Shown piece after piece: positions 1 through 9,626 of a stretch of DNA of 56,342 nt (position 1 is its first letter; each line of letters opens with the position of its first letter). The DNA comes from Salisapilia sapeloensis. Its lineage: Eukaryota > Oomycota > Peronosporomycetes > Peronosporales > Salisapiliaceae. The stretch lies in NCBI GenBank assembly GCA_023334545.1, contig JAADVB010000113.1, positions 1 through 56,342 on the forward strand. The letters run 5' to 3'. The notes below the pieces were generated by a model. That model ran no database searches. It worked only from the letters and a program-made list of their open reading frames with translations, and had not been told where the DNA came from. Both the position numbers and the translations under genes were made by a program.

Positions 1-241
1 CTCCGAGAGGCTTGGAGCTCTGACCAAAGCCACGCAGGTCCGGCACGATGAGCCGGTAGAGCGGGGACAATGCCTGGATCTGGTGACGCCAGCCGAACCA
101 GAAATCGGGCCAACCGTGGACCAGGACGACCGGCTGCGCATCCTTCGGGCCTACTTCGACGTAATGGAGGTTAATTCCATTGCCAACCTCAACACTCTTG
201 TGCTCGTCCCAGGACTTCCAAATCTTTTCGTCGACGACCAT
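1..241 (-). CDS. alpha/beta hydrolase, epoxide hydrolase-like (5' part only)
   Basis: The minus strand reads from an ATG at 239-241 to the window edge, giving about 80 residues with no stop. The product begins MVVDEKIWKSWDEH and contains HGWPDFWFGWR, the HGxP oxyanion-hole motif of epoxide hydrolases, followed by VPDLRGFGQSSKP, the strand before the nucleophile elbow in the alpha/beta hydrolase fold. The nucleophile, acid and histidine would lie beyond the edge, so catalytic competence cannot be judged. Members of this family open epoxides or dehalogenate small substrates, usually in the cytosol or peroxisome. The frame stays open a little upstream of the ATG, but the match to family N-termini supports this start. 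The family is clear; the exact substrate is not. Confidence 0.8.
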   Translation of the reverse strand, partial: MVVDEKIWKSWDEHKSVEVGNGINLHYVEVGPKDAQPVVLVHGWPDFWFGWRHQIQALSPLYRLIVPDLRGFGQSSKPLG

Positions 242-2189
242 GCTTGTAGAACTTGCGATGTAGATAACTTTTTCGCAAATGAGACTGATGGCTTTGAGCC
301 CACTCTCGTTTACGTATCGTTTTTTTCGTAAAAGTGGCTACATCGTGACGTTGTACTCGGCGTCAACTTCAATTTTGATAGCGTCAGCATGGGTTTGCGT
401 CTATCTGCGAAAATCTTTCTTGCCAGCCTACATTAATTTGACCGTATCTATTGGAACGTGGTGTATTCTTAAGATGTCTTCCAGTCTATAAATGGAAAAT
501 AAGATTCGATTGCAATTGGTGTAGTAAATGCTTTGGGTCATGTTTTTAACAAATTTGATATTGCAATTCGCATATCGGAGCTTCAGTGAGATCAGTTTGA
601 GATAAAGGTTATAGACATGTGCCTTATCCGCGTACAACTAGTCTGCGTTCACTTGTTATCATTGACAATTATATACATCGAAGTGCCTGGTCGGCAAATT
701 TATAGGAAATTTTCGTCATCATGTACAATTTGCTGTAAATGCTTCATCGTGAAGCGAGCTTATGATATAAAAGTACTGTCAAGGTATAAATGTGGCAGTC
801 GTGTGCAGTTATCTGTGGCTTATTCATTTTTTTGCCTGCGGTACGTAGTTAAAGTGGCGAGAATGGATCGCGGGCCATTCTGTTGATCAAGCGCACCAGC
901 TCATGAGGCGCACAAATTAGCTGCTTTGTTCTACAAAAGTGAGTGAAAACACATGAGCATTGATAGGTGGGATAGTTTTCACGCGTAAATCGGAAAGAGT
1001 TCCTATGTCAAGCAAGAGGCACGTGATGCTAAAGGACTGGAAATTTAGCCTTTTCACATGTATCTTACAAAGTACAGTATCCTGCGTGTCGATTCATTTC
1101 AGGATCTCCATACACCATATGTTAGGTTGGATTTTATTTCGAGACATGCAAGTGCGGCTATTGATATTGGCTGCTTCCATCGATAAGCACGCTCGTTTCC
1201 CTTATAGGCTAAACTTTTATTATTTCTTAAAACTTGGAACACTGGAGCGTGAAAGCTAGCACAAGCTAAAGCTTGAGAATACCACTCCGAAGTGGGTCGT
1301 CATGTTGGTCTTAACAAATTAAACGTTTACGTCAAACGCGAACATAGCTCAGGCGGACACTTGGCATCTCTATGTCGTTCCGAGAGCTCATGAGACAAGG
1401 ATACGAACATCAGTCATCCTGAACTTTGAGTCGATTGTCGGAACGGCATAATCTTGCACAATCTATTGCAAATGTCTTCGTCAGTAATTTATAATTTACT
1501 GCTAGTTTTTCATCATTCATCAATGTTTTCTTACTGCCATCGTTGCCTCGTGAATGCTATTCATACATACCATCGCACTAAGCGATACGTGGTAGAGTGC
1601 TTACAGTTTATTTGGAACGAGTCTACACACAAATATAATCTAGTCCATTCTATTTGTCCGCCTTGCAAAGTGCCCTGAAAAAGATGACTCTTTTTTTAAT
1701 GCAGCTTAGCATACTATATACCACAGTCAATTCCGATGACGATATTTGACAAGTAGCAATAGCAGTAAAGGAATAAAAGGCCGGCATATTAAAATGTGGA
1801 AACCTACGCTACACAAACAACTTGCACTATTTGTGGAGCTTCACTTAGATGATAAGCAAGGCAAACCCAACCAATCCTTTGGCGCTGTATCAGCAGTGTT
1901 GCGCTTTCTTGTAAGCACAACAAGGTTCTAGCGTAGCACAAGAGAAGTGCTCTTCAAAAAGTAGAAACAGCAAAAGCCACGAAGATGTATTTGTGGCGAC
2001 TCCAAGTTAATTTGATACGCGAGAGGCCTATTTCAGCTATAACGTTGTACTATAAACTAGCAGCCTCTAGGTAGCACATACAGAAACTAAATGCTCAAGC
2101 TAATAAATCTATTGTAAAAACTGTCCTGCCTTAAAGAAGGTATGACATATTACAAACGAATATAGCATTCATAATGAAGCACCCACAGT
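242..2189. other. gene-poor AT-rich stretch
   Basis: No gene could be assembled here. A few short minus-strand pieces look coding, for example about 20 codons ending at a stop near 345 and about 27 codons ending near 864 after a CACTTTTGTAG acceptor-like site. They have no recognisable family and could not be joined into a gene. The 5' UTR of the hydrolase to the left presumably lies at the left end. Confidence 0.4.
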
Positions 2190-2974
2190 TTACTCGCCAT
2201 TCTCGAGCGCATTTGCTTGCTCTTTTCTTCTTTTCTTCTTCTTTTTCTCATCGTTCACCTGCTTTGTAAACAGCAAGATAGCACAGTTCTCGCACACTCG
2301 TAGTTTGACAAGACATTGCTTGACCTCGCCCTCCTCTTTATATTTGAATGGAACTTCATAGCTATTGAGCCCTTGTTTGTCACCGCACTTCTTGTTTCCG
2401 CACACAAACTGACCTTTTCCATTCTTCACTTCCATCGCGGTGCGCCATCGGAGGCCGATGCGACCTGTGGATGCAGCCTCGGACAAGTCTGCCAATGCGT
2501 ACTCGCGAAAGAGTTTTTGATAGTATCGAACACTCATACGAGTAATCCAGTCGTGCTCCCCTTTCTTGCCATCCTCTTCCTCATCTCGAAGAAACTGAAA
2601 ATGAGAACGCAAGAGCTCCAAGTCACTTGCTGTAGATGCGGACATCTCCTCTCTATTTGGAGCCTTTTGTACTTGCATCAAGCGCTGGTGTCTATATGCG
2701 TGCTTATCAGCTTATATTTCTTTTCATTTACTTTTACAGCACTAAAGTATCCTTGTAAAGTGTTCGTTTGAATGCTATCATAAGGAGGACGCAATACGTC
2801 ACAAATGCATCTCAAAATTGACACTGTATAGATATAGGGAAATTTTGTAGTATGTACATACGCTTGGAAGAGCTGGGTATCGTCACTACCTTTCTCAGCT
2901 TGGTCGGACTGCGTTCGAGACCTCTTGCGGTCTGATCTCTTCGGTGTGCTCATTTTGGTGTTTTGTGCTTTCAA
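2190..2974 (-). CDS. FRA10AC1: FRA10AC1-family protein (spliced, two exons)
   Basis: Exon 1 is 2862-2974 and exon 2 is 2190-2691. The intron (2692-2861, 170 nt) has a GTATGT donor and an ATATAG acceptor and joins in phase, giving 204 residues. The product matches FRA10AC1 proteins: a helical stretch like SHFQFLRDEEEDG, then YYQKLFREYALADLS, GRIGLRWRTAMEV, GKGQFVCGNKKCG and LVKLRVCENCAILL. The two CxxC pairs look zinc-binding. Human FRA10AC1 is nuclear and is linked to spliceosomes; the exact role is poorly defined. The N-terminus is basic (RSDRKRSRTQSD), which fits a nuclear protein. A second in-frame Met seven residues in is an alternative start. Family assignment is firm and the junction is inferred from phase and homology. 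Confidence 0.85.
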
Positions 2975-3894
2975 GTCTGGTATGCAGCAGTTTCTATTGG
3001 ACAGTATATCAATGTTTTACACTGCTATCGATATTATGATCCATCCTCGAGGTTTCAAATGTACTTGCTTATGCTGGCATACTCCATAAATCCATTATAA
3101 CTTGTTCGCTACTGACATGATGGTGAGGCTAGTTTAAATGCTTCAGCGCTATGTTGTATTTGCGGTATCCAATCTCTATGATCCACCAGACTGAGATACT
3201 AGGGTAGGAAATAGATCGGAGATAGCATAGACCTTAACGGTACTACCATTCAAAGCTGTGTGATGTGCCTTGTCATACATTAGTTTCCTCTGAAAGGGTC
3301 TATGTAGGGACGCTCCATAAAGGACCCATGTGTGAATTTCCCTGTAAAGGATCTCCATAAAACGGCTCTCTGTCGTCGATGAGTCAAAGGCTTGTCTCTC
3401 GTGTGAGCTTTATTTCTGATCGGACGATGTTTAGCCGTCGGACATAACGATCTTCTGACAATTAAACGTGAAACCGAAGTTTGATCTGTTGTTCTTGTGC
3501 AAATGGCCAATTGTGTGCCTAAATCAACGCATACCGCCTCACTCGAACAAACTTGGGAGTTTAAGCAAGCGACAGCTATGATTTAAAAAGACGAATAAAG
3601 CTGAAAATAATTTGTTGCGACGGTACCAAAGTTGTACAGAAGGTGAAACTTCAGGAATTTCGAGGCCACGAGTATGCACTCACTCAAGCTTTCGCCTAAT
3701 GCTTTATGCACACTCACGTTTCTTGTTCAAAGCAATGTAATTCAATCAAGACGCAAGGTCCGACAAGAAATGCTGATCCCTCTTTTCTTTTCTTGCATCT
3801 CCGGTACTGTGCCGGTACATTTACCGCGATGTGCAAGATAATGCATATAGAGAATGGCCACACTTTTCGATCCAGCCGCAGCTCAGTTTTGACG
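2975..3894. other. intergenic region, divergent promoter area
   Basis: This lies between the divergent FRA10AC1 and acyltransferase genes and must hold both promoters. The acyltransferase frame is open upstream from 3706, with ATGs at 3706 and 3829, so part may be coding. I see no other gene. Confidence 0.4.
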
Positions 3895-5502
3895 ATGCGC
3901 TCCAGAGGTTCGGCCGTAAACGGCAATGGAGAAGTTCGGCCTCTAATGCAGTCGGATGAAGCGAATAGCTCGACCAAGAACCCTTTCCTATACACGACAC
4001 CTCTGTCATACTACGAGATCATTAAAATGACCATTATGTGCCTCTTGGGTGTGCCTCTGTGGCGAGTTATATTGCTTACGATCAATTTCCTTGTCATCGG
4101 CTTCGTTGGCTACACCTCCTTGATCGGATTCACACCCATTGACCCAGTAACCAAGAGACGTAACCCTCTCCCGACCTGGCGTGTCTGGGCTTCGTCTCCA
4201 GTCCCCATTCTCCTCCGTTTTGCCTTATTCATCATTGGCTTCTACTGGATCCCAGTGATCCGACCAGCTCATGGCAAGGCTGCCTCGAAGTTTTCAATGC
4301 TCTGCGGACGTTTTAACCACGAACAAGTGCAACCGCTGATCATCAGTAATCACGTCTCTTTTCTCGATGGCGTCTACTACGCAGCGACACTGGCGCCATC
4401 TATCGCTATGAAAGCAGAGATGGCTGAACTTCCGATCTTTGGTCGCATACTACAGCTGTGGTCACCTCTTCTAATCAATCGCTTTTCACCCGAAGGCCGC
4501 CATCAGGCACTTGAGGACATCCAAGACCATATTCGCAACCACGAGTTACCACCTCTCTTACTGTTTCCTGAAGGAACGACATCGAACCAACATTATTTGA
4601 CAAAATTTAAAGTCGGCGCTTTCACGGCTGGATCTCCAGTCTCGCCCATCGTCATCACGTACCCGAACAAGCATCATGACTTGAGCTGGGTGCCAGGTGT
4701 CAATACCTTGGGTATGCTTTTCCGAACACTATGTCAAGTGTACAATCGTATGGAAGTCCGGTGCTTGCCTCCATACTTTCCGTCTGAATTTGAAAAACAG
4801 CACCCGGCACAATTTGCTGAGAATGTGCGACAACAAATGGCGCAAGCACAGGGTATGCACTGCACGAACCACGCGTTTGAAGACGTCACGTTACTGTTCC
4901 AAGCAAAGGGAATTAACTATGCCAACAAATATCTCGTATCTTTAACGGATGTCGGAGAAATCCGGAGCTTGACGGCGTTAAGGAATGCAGAAATTGGTGC
5001 TCTCGTCAAGTACTTTCGAGAGCACGATACCGATGCTGACGGCAAGTTATCTCCTGCTGAACTAGCGAAGCTGTTTCCAGAAGAAAGTAAGGAAATGCTC
5101 ATTCGGTTGACAGAAGTCTTAGACACGAATGGAGATGGTAGTATCGATTTCAGGGAATTGTGTTATGCGCTACAGCACTTGAATACTGGAAGGCAAGAGT
5201 GTGCTGAAAGCATGATCAAGTTTGCTTTTGACCTCTTCGACCTGAATGGCGATGGCAACTTGGACATGGAAGAGTTGAGGCAGATGGTTGGTGCAAATGA
5301 AGTGCTGTTTGGCATGCAAGCAGCGCAAGTGGACGATATCCAGGCAAAGATAGAGAACAGGCAAGATGGGATGCAGTTTGAAGAATTTGAGCGTCTAGTC
5401 CAAGAACGACCGAGCTTGCTTGGATTCGCCAAGAGCAAGTTGGAGACATTAAAAGGTATCTCAACGTTAGAGGACACTGGTCATACAACGAAGATGGAGT
5501 AG
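3895..5502 (+). CDS. LPCAT-like 1-acyl-lysophospholipid acyltransferase with EF hands
   Basis: This predicts a membrane acyltransferase of the PlsC/LPLAT family, like animal LPCAT1/2, which re-acylates lysophospholipids at the ER. Counting from the ATG at 3895 (535 aa), hydrophobic segments near 48-80 and 103-122 precede the catalytic block NHVSFLDG (152-159, an Hx4D-type motif) and FPEGT (224-228). Three EF-hand loops follow: DTDADGKLSPAE (378), DTNGDGSIDFRE (410) and DLNGDGNLDMEE (449), all with canonical calcium ligands. This order is the LPCAT1/2 architecture and suggests calcium control. The frame is open back to 3706 with earlier ATGs at 3706 and 3829. I prefer 3895 because the sequence before it resembles UTR and the conserved part starts after it. 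Its 3' end lies 39 bp from the convergent GH6 gene. Confidence 0.88.
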   Translation: MRSRGSAVNGNGEVRPLMQSDEANSSTKNPFLYTTPLSYYEIIKMTIMCLLGVPLWRVILLTINFLVIGFVGYTSLIGFTPIDPVTKRRNPLPTWRVWASSPVPILLRFALFIIGFYWIPVIRPAHGKAASKFSMLCGRFNHEQVQPLIISNHVSFLDGVYYAATLAPSIAMKAEMAELPIFGRILQLWSPLLINRFSPEGRHQALEDIQDHIRNHELPPLLLFPEGTTSNQHYLTKFKVGAFTAGSPVSPIVITYPNKHHDLSWVPGVNTLGMLFRTLCQVYNRMEVRCLPPYFPSEFEKQHPAQFAENVRQQMAQAQGMHCTNHAFEDVTLLFQAKGINYANKYLVSLTDVGEIRSLTALRNAEIGALVKYFREHDTDADGKLSPAELAKLFPEESKEMLIRLTEVLDTNGDGSIDFRELCYALQHLNTGRQECAESMIKFAFDLFDLNGDGNLDMEELRQMVGANEVLFGMQAAQVDDIQAKIENRQDGMQFEEFERLVQERPSLLGFAKSKLETLKGISTLEDTGHTTKME

Positions 5503-5541
5503 AAAAGTGTCGTATTTGATTCAAAAGTTTATCGGTTGCTC

Positions 5542-6933
5542 CTATTTGAATTCGCAATTTTTGTATTCTCCCTCGACAACAGGTCTGGCCGTTTTCTTCG
5601 GCTTGTGGTATTCTGGCTGTTCGGTAGCTACTGGCGTATCCTCTTGTTCGTAGTTGTGAGGGGTTAAAGTGGGCGTTGAAGCGTAGGTTTGGCTCGGTTC
5701 TGGTGCTTCCACGATAGTTGGTCCATCAGTGGATACGGTAGAGTAGTTGTCACTTGACTCTGATGCTTTCGTGACGATGGGTTCGTCAGTGGATACGGTC
5801 GGATAGCTTTCACTTGTAGTTTCTGGCGTGTCTTTTTCTTCCGCTTCAAAGTCTGGTGTCTCGTAGTCTAGCGTTTCGACCGGCGAAGCATATTCGACGA
5901 TTTCCGTATCTGCCACAGGCGCTTGTCCTCCATTACGAACAGGATATCCATCGTTCCATAAAATCTGGAAGAGTTCAGGGAAGAAAACGCCTGCACCTTT
6001 GGACTCATTCTCAATCGATTGTGGGTGTTCGTATCCGTTGCCTTCATGCTTGCAGTCACTATCTCCCTGTGGCTTGATCCACATCTTGTAGTGGCAGTTG
6101 TCACCACCAATCTCCTGTGGCACGTCTCCGATGCCTGCTCCCTTATAGTTGCACCATTCGTCGTCATCACTCGGGCCATTCCCATTACGCGATGTATCAA
6201 AAATGCAGCCATATGCGGTGCCAGCGTCGTTCACAAACTTCTCGCAGAGTTCCTCTAACTCATCGTTGGTACGGTAGTTTGAAGTGTTGATCGTTATCCC
6301 TTTGACTTTACTCCCTGCTTCTGCCAGCAGTTTGAATTGCTCAACAACCTGTTGACGCTGTTCATCATCCTCCAGAGTCCAGTATCCGCAGTCCACATAA
6401 ATTTCAGCGTGCTCATTCTGAGAAAGTTTCTCGACTGCGGTGATCATGTTGTTGACGTAGTCTGCTTGAATACCACAGTCCGTATCCTTGCTCACATAGA
6501 GCCCGATCGCGTCCGGCTCGAAAATGTAGATCGGCTTTTGTTTTTCTGTAGCAGCAACGATCGTATCGATGAAGGAGCCATACTCGTCAGCATTTGTAAC
6601 CCGACTGCCCACTTGAGAGTGACCTGCTTGGCAATCCTTGTCAGGTAGACCATAGACGACGACAGTAGTTTTCTTATCACTGCCGTCACATGCCTCTTGG
6701 ATGTTTCGAGCAGTGTCTTCGTTAGAGCCATCTTCGTCGCGGTCGGTATACCAAGTAGCAATCCCGTACTTGTTAAGCCAATCCAACTTCTCAGCTAGCA
6801 TTGGATACGTCTTGCTTGCTTTCACATACGTCGGGGGAGGCAGCGTGCAGAAAGCAGAGTCGTGATACTCTGAAGCAAGTACTTCCGTAGCGATTAATGC
6901 CGCAGCAATAAGTCGGAATCGTCGGTAGACCAT
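5542..6933 (-). CDS. secreted GH6 cellulase with repeat-rich C-terminal tail
   Basis: This is a glycoside hydrolase family 6 enzyme (cellobiohydrolase/endoglucanase), 463 aa from the ATG at 6933. A signal peptide (MVYRRFRLIAAALIATEVLA) precedes the catalytic domain. Key GH6 residues are present: YGLPDKDC holds the Asp equivalent to Trichoderma Cel6A D175 (here about D100), FEPDA holds the catalytic acid (about D141), YVDCG follows, and KPQGDSD holds the Asp near the proposed base. Beyond about residue 340 comes a Ser/Thr/Glu/Pro-rich tail with two 20-residue repeats, probably O-glycosylated. The domain would attack cellulose in the oomycete's own wall or in plant walls. The open frame extends 23 codons upstream of the chosen start, but that would bury the signal peptide. 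A paralogue on the other strand starts at 9627. Confidence 0.9.
   Translation of the reverse strand: MVYRRFRLIAAALIATEVLASEYHDSAFCTLPPPTYVKASKTYPMLAEKLDWLNKYGIATWYTDRDEDGSNEDTARNIQEACDGSDKKTTVVVYGLPDKDCQAGHSQVGSRVTNADEYGSFIDTIVAATEKQKPIYIFEPDAIGLYVSKDTDCGIQADYVNNMITAVEKLSQNEHAEIYVDCGYWTLEDDEQRQQVVEQFKLLAEAGSKVKGITINTSNYRTNDELEELCEKFVNDAGTAYGCIFDTSRNGNGPSDDDEWCNYKGAGIGDVPQEIGGDNCHYKMWIKPQGDSDCKHEGNGYEHPQSIENESKGAGVFFPELFQILWNDGYPVRNGGQAPVADTEIVEYASPVETLDYETPDFEAEEKDTPETTSESYPTVSTDEPIVTKASESSDNYSTVSTDGPTIVEAPEPSQTYASTPTLTPHNYEQEDTPVATEQPEYHKPKKTARPVVEGEYKNCEFK
5701..5820 (-). repeat. tandem repeat of 60 bp in the GH6 tail
   Basis: Two adjacent 60-bp units (about 5701-5760 and 5761-5820) share the core CAGTGGATACGGT and much of the rest. 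They encode two 20-residue Ser/Thr-rich units with the shared core TVSTD. The period is a multiple of three, so copy number can change without breaking the frame. Confidence 0.75.
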
Positions 6934-6966
6934 TATCGATGCAGATAGAGGCTTGGAGACTTGGAG

Positions 6967-6986
6967 GGAAATGTAGGAATGAAATG
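6967..6986 (-). promoter_or_regulatory. oomycete initiator (Inr) upstream of GH6
   Basis: On the minus strand this reads TTTCATTCCTACATTTCCC, close to the oomycete initiator TCATTYYNCAWTTTNYY with one extra base. It lies about 35-50 bp before the GH6 start codon at 6933, the usual distance. It also argues against the longer reading frame starting further upstream. Confidence 0.55.
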
Positions 6987-7360
6987 AACGAGAGGAGTGC
7001 ATTCGAGGTGCTGGATTACTAAACTAAAGAAGCTAGCGGTTACATGTAAAACGTACGTCTACTGTACGACTGCGAGGTTACTTGACTTGGATCACTGATT
7101 TCTTTCTGTAAATATCTCATTTCTTTCAAAAGATCGAGCGTATCGTTCGAATGATATAAGTACGTGGCGACTTTTCAATCAAGCAACATGCACGCAAGGT
7201 ACACGAAATAGCTGTCAGAAACATATAGAGCCTAGAATGAATATTTGGGGCAGACGTAGCGAAAGACGTTGGCATGATAGCGACTGTTGTCCAATTTTTA
7301 TCCTTAAGAAGTAAGCCTGATCATCGATCGACAGCGACAATTCTTCTAGTGTAAAAGATC
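6987..7360. other. intergenic region between the GH6 promoter and LSM2
   Basis: Both flanking genes are on the minus strand. The region holds the 3' UTR of LSM2 and the upstream part of the GH6 promoter. No gene is visible. Confidence 0.4.
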
Positions 7361-7802
7361 CTACGCCTGCTTGTTAGCAGTCGCCTCTCGCCTCGCTGCG
7401 TCTTGCAAAAGTTCCGTATCCACTTCTGCTCTCGGGAGCTGAATATACCGAATGGCACTACCTCGAAGGAAGCAGTTTTTCATGTTCATCTAAAGTTCAA
7501 GTCGATTTGTTTAATTAGTTAGGCCAGTCGAACTGTAGTATGTATGGGTGGAAGTGTACCAGCTGAGGGAACTTTTCTCCTTCGACGACCGAGACGTTGT
7601 TAAGCTTTACATTCAGGTACTGGTCGACGGATTGGAGCGTGCCCATCAAAGCAACATCGTTCTTGAGCTCAACAGCGACTTCTTTGCCCACGAGAGTCTT
7701 GAAAAAGGAGTAAAAGAGCTATTGCGTATACAAGGTGGTTTCGTGGAGAGATAATGAGTGAGTCGGATGCAGAACATGAGGCCCATAGCAGGATCGTACC
7801 AT
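7361..7802 (-). CDS. LSM2: U6 snRNA-associated Sm-like protein LSm2 (three exons)
   Basis: Exon 1 codes only for the start ATG (7800-7802). Exon 2 is 7560-7718 and exon 3 is 7361-7489. Intron 1 (81 nt) is GTACGA...CAATAG and intron 2 (70 nt) is GTACAC...TTTAG; both keep phase. The joined product is 96 aa, against about 95 in human. It reads LFYSFFKTLVGKEVAVELKN, then GTLQSVDQYLNVKLNNVSVV (Sm1) and KNCFLRGSAIRYIQLP (Sm2), then DTELLQDAARREA, all as in LSm2. LSm2 is a subunit of the nuclear LSm2-8 ring on U6 snRNA and the cytoplasmic LSm1-7 decapping ring. No single exon exceeds 53 codons, so simple ORF searches miss it. It sits between two divergent GH6 genes. Confidence 0.93.
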
Positions 7803-9567
7803 TTTGTGTGTCTCTTGTTGTTTTCTTGGTCCGAGTTCATGAAAGTTTTTTGCTACGTACAACTTTCTTGCAACCTTGGTACTTTGCTGAAACATTGTGT
7901 TCATAGCAAGAAGTAAATGACAGAGCAGGAGCACATATGAAATAAATGACCAAATTGGGGTCCTAATTACTGAAGTAGAAGTACGAAGCGGTACCTATCA
8001 CTAGATTACCGGTAATACAATCCATTCGTATCCGAAGAAACTAGCAGCCCGCACATACACATAGCACTCAAGATGGTTTGCAGTGAGTTACCTGATGACA
8101 TTCCAGCGTCTAGGAGCGGCATGGGAATGGATGCGCGTGCTGCGTAGGAAGAACAGGTACCTGCGTCTAAAAAAATCGACACAAGGAAGGCATGCACACC
8201 GACGACTAAAGACAAGTTGACTTTCAGAGCTGAACTATCATTTGGTAGCATTTGACGCTTCTTTCCAAAACTAAAGCTAAATATTCCACTCCGATAGGAA
8301 AATATCATGCTCAACTACCCTCAAGGCTGGTATCTGAATCGGATATATGGCACTCTTTAATGCGATGGCATTGCACAAGTCACTTTGATTACTAAAACGT
8401 GGTAACCCGGCACCGAGGATACGTCACTTAATCATTTTATGAGCGCAACTCCGTACTACAGCGTTGATCTTGCGTTTGATGGAAGCTGTTGCCTTCTCGA
8501 GTATCCGTAATTTGTACGCAAGCCCGCTTTATTCCCGCTTTAGCTCAGAGACTCGATCAGTCAACGCAATCAGCAACTCCAAGTCTATGCAACGAGAATT
8601 CCGTCCGCGGCTTCTGACCTAGATGAAGTCCGGTAAGATGCTTACCCATACCATCCATTCTCTAAATTATTTGCTTAGAGCTATCTTCACATGCAGGCAA
8701 ATCAAGCTAAATTTCTACGAAGGCATATAGTGTGGAAATGCATTTAGCTGGGCTGTGAACGATGAATATTTTCCAAACGCTTCGCTAAAAATGGATCTGA
8801 CGATCTGCACACAGCAAACGAGACATACTCCTGCTTGAAGACAGTCACTGGATGTCGTCTCCTAATGCTACACGCTGAAAATAGATAGCTGAATGGCATG
8901 ACCCATTCACTAACTTTGCAATAGAGGTAGCCGTGTACTTGGCGCTGGGGAATTCAACAGCACCAACTATATTACTGAGCGCGCATATAACACGTTACTC
9001 TCATCTTGTCACTTGCTGCCGAAATCTGTACAATCAAAATATTGACGAAGTAGCATGGTTGATATCCAAATGTTCTTACTCTATCATCGGTTCAATTTTT
9101 AAGCACTTGCACGAGACAGAGCTCTCAAAGCTCCCTCTAGTGCCCAAATGCCCAACTAGCTACGATGCAATGTACCTATTAGCGACAGCTGGATTCTCGG
9201 TAACGGGTTCAATCACGGTGACGCAGACAGCTGGATTATCGGAATTGACATCAACTACGTTGATGTGGGATTAAGGTCGATCTTAGACAGGAACGTTCAA
9301 GGCGAATACGAATGTAAGATTGAAGATGATCCATGAGTATTTGAGTGGACAATGCACCAAGCGAGTGGAAGTCTTAACCTTCGAATGAAGTATAGTAAAT
9401 TGCGCGTCGGAATGACCATCTTCCCGCACGGCTTATAGAGAAGCTGCCTCAAAGCAATATGGGATCAGACTTCAGGGAGCGATGCTGACGACTGTACTAC
9501 TTTAATGCAACTCGTGTCGACATCGCTCCTCTTTGAGACTTCGGAGCTCACCAAGACTTCATGTCAA
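7803..9567. other. gene-poor stretch between LSM2 and the second GH6 gene
   Basis: No gene is supported. On the minus strand at 8428-8658 a possible mini-exon (ATG at 8656-8658, GTATGG donor, ATAG acceptor at 8585-8586) leads into a coiled-coil-like frame, but a TAA at 8529-8531 interrupts it. A 36-codon minus-strand frame near 9170-9275 encodes a repeated NPAV motif. Both may be decayed or chance. Confidence 0.35.
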
Positions 9568-9583
9568 TCTCATTCTCCAATTT
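9568..9583 (+). promoter_or_regulatory. oomycete initiator (Inr) of the second GH6 gene
   Basis: TCTCATTCTCCAATTT fits the oomycete initiator consensus TCATTYYNCAWTTT at essentially every position. It lies 44 bp before the GH6 ATG at 9627. It is the best match to this element seen in the window and supports both the start choice and the oomycete assignment. Confidence 0.7.
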
Positions 9584-9626
9584 GCGCTGCACCAAGTACA
9601 TCTGAAAACCTTCATCCAACCGAACT

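Noticed and set aside
5856-6648. Plus-strand ORFs antisense to the minus-strand GH6 gene
   Set aside because: They overlap the GH6 catalytic core, whose motifs fix the true frame.
8933-9274. 113-aa plus-strand ORF
   Set aside because: No family match and an imperfect internal repeat; the first codon is not ATG.
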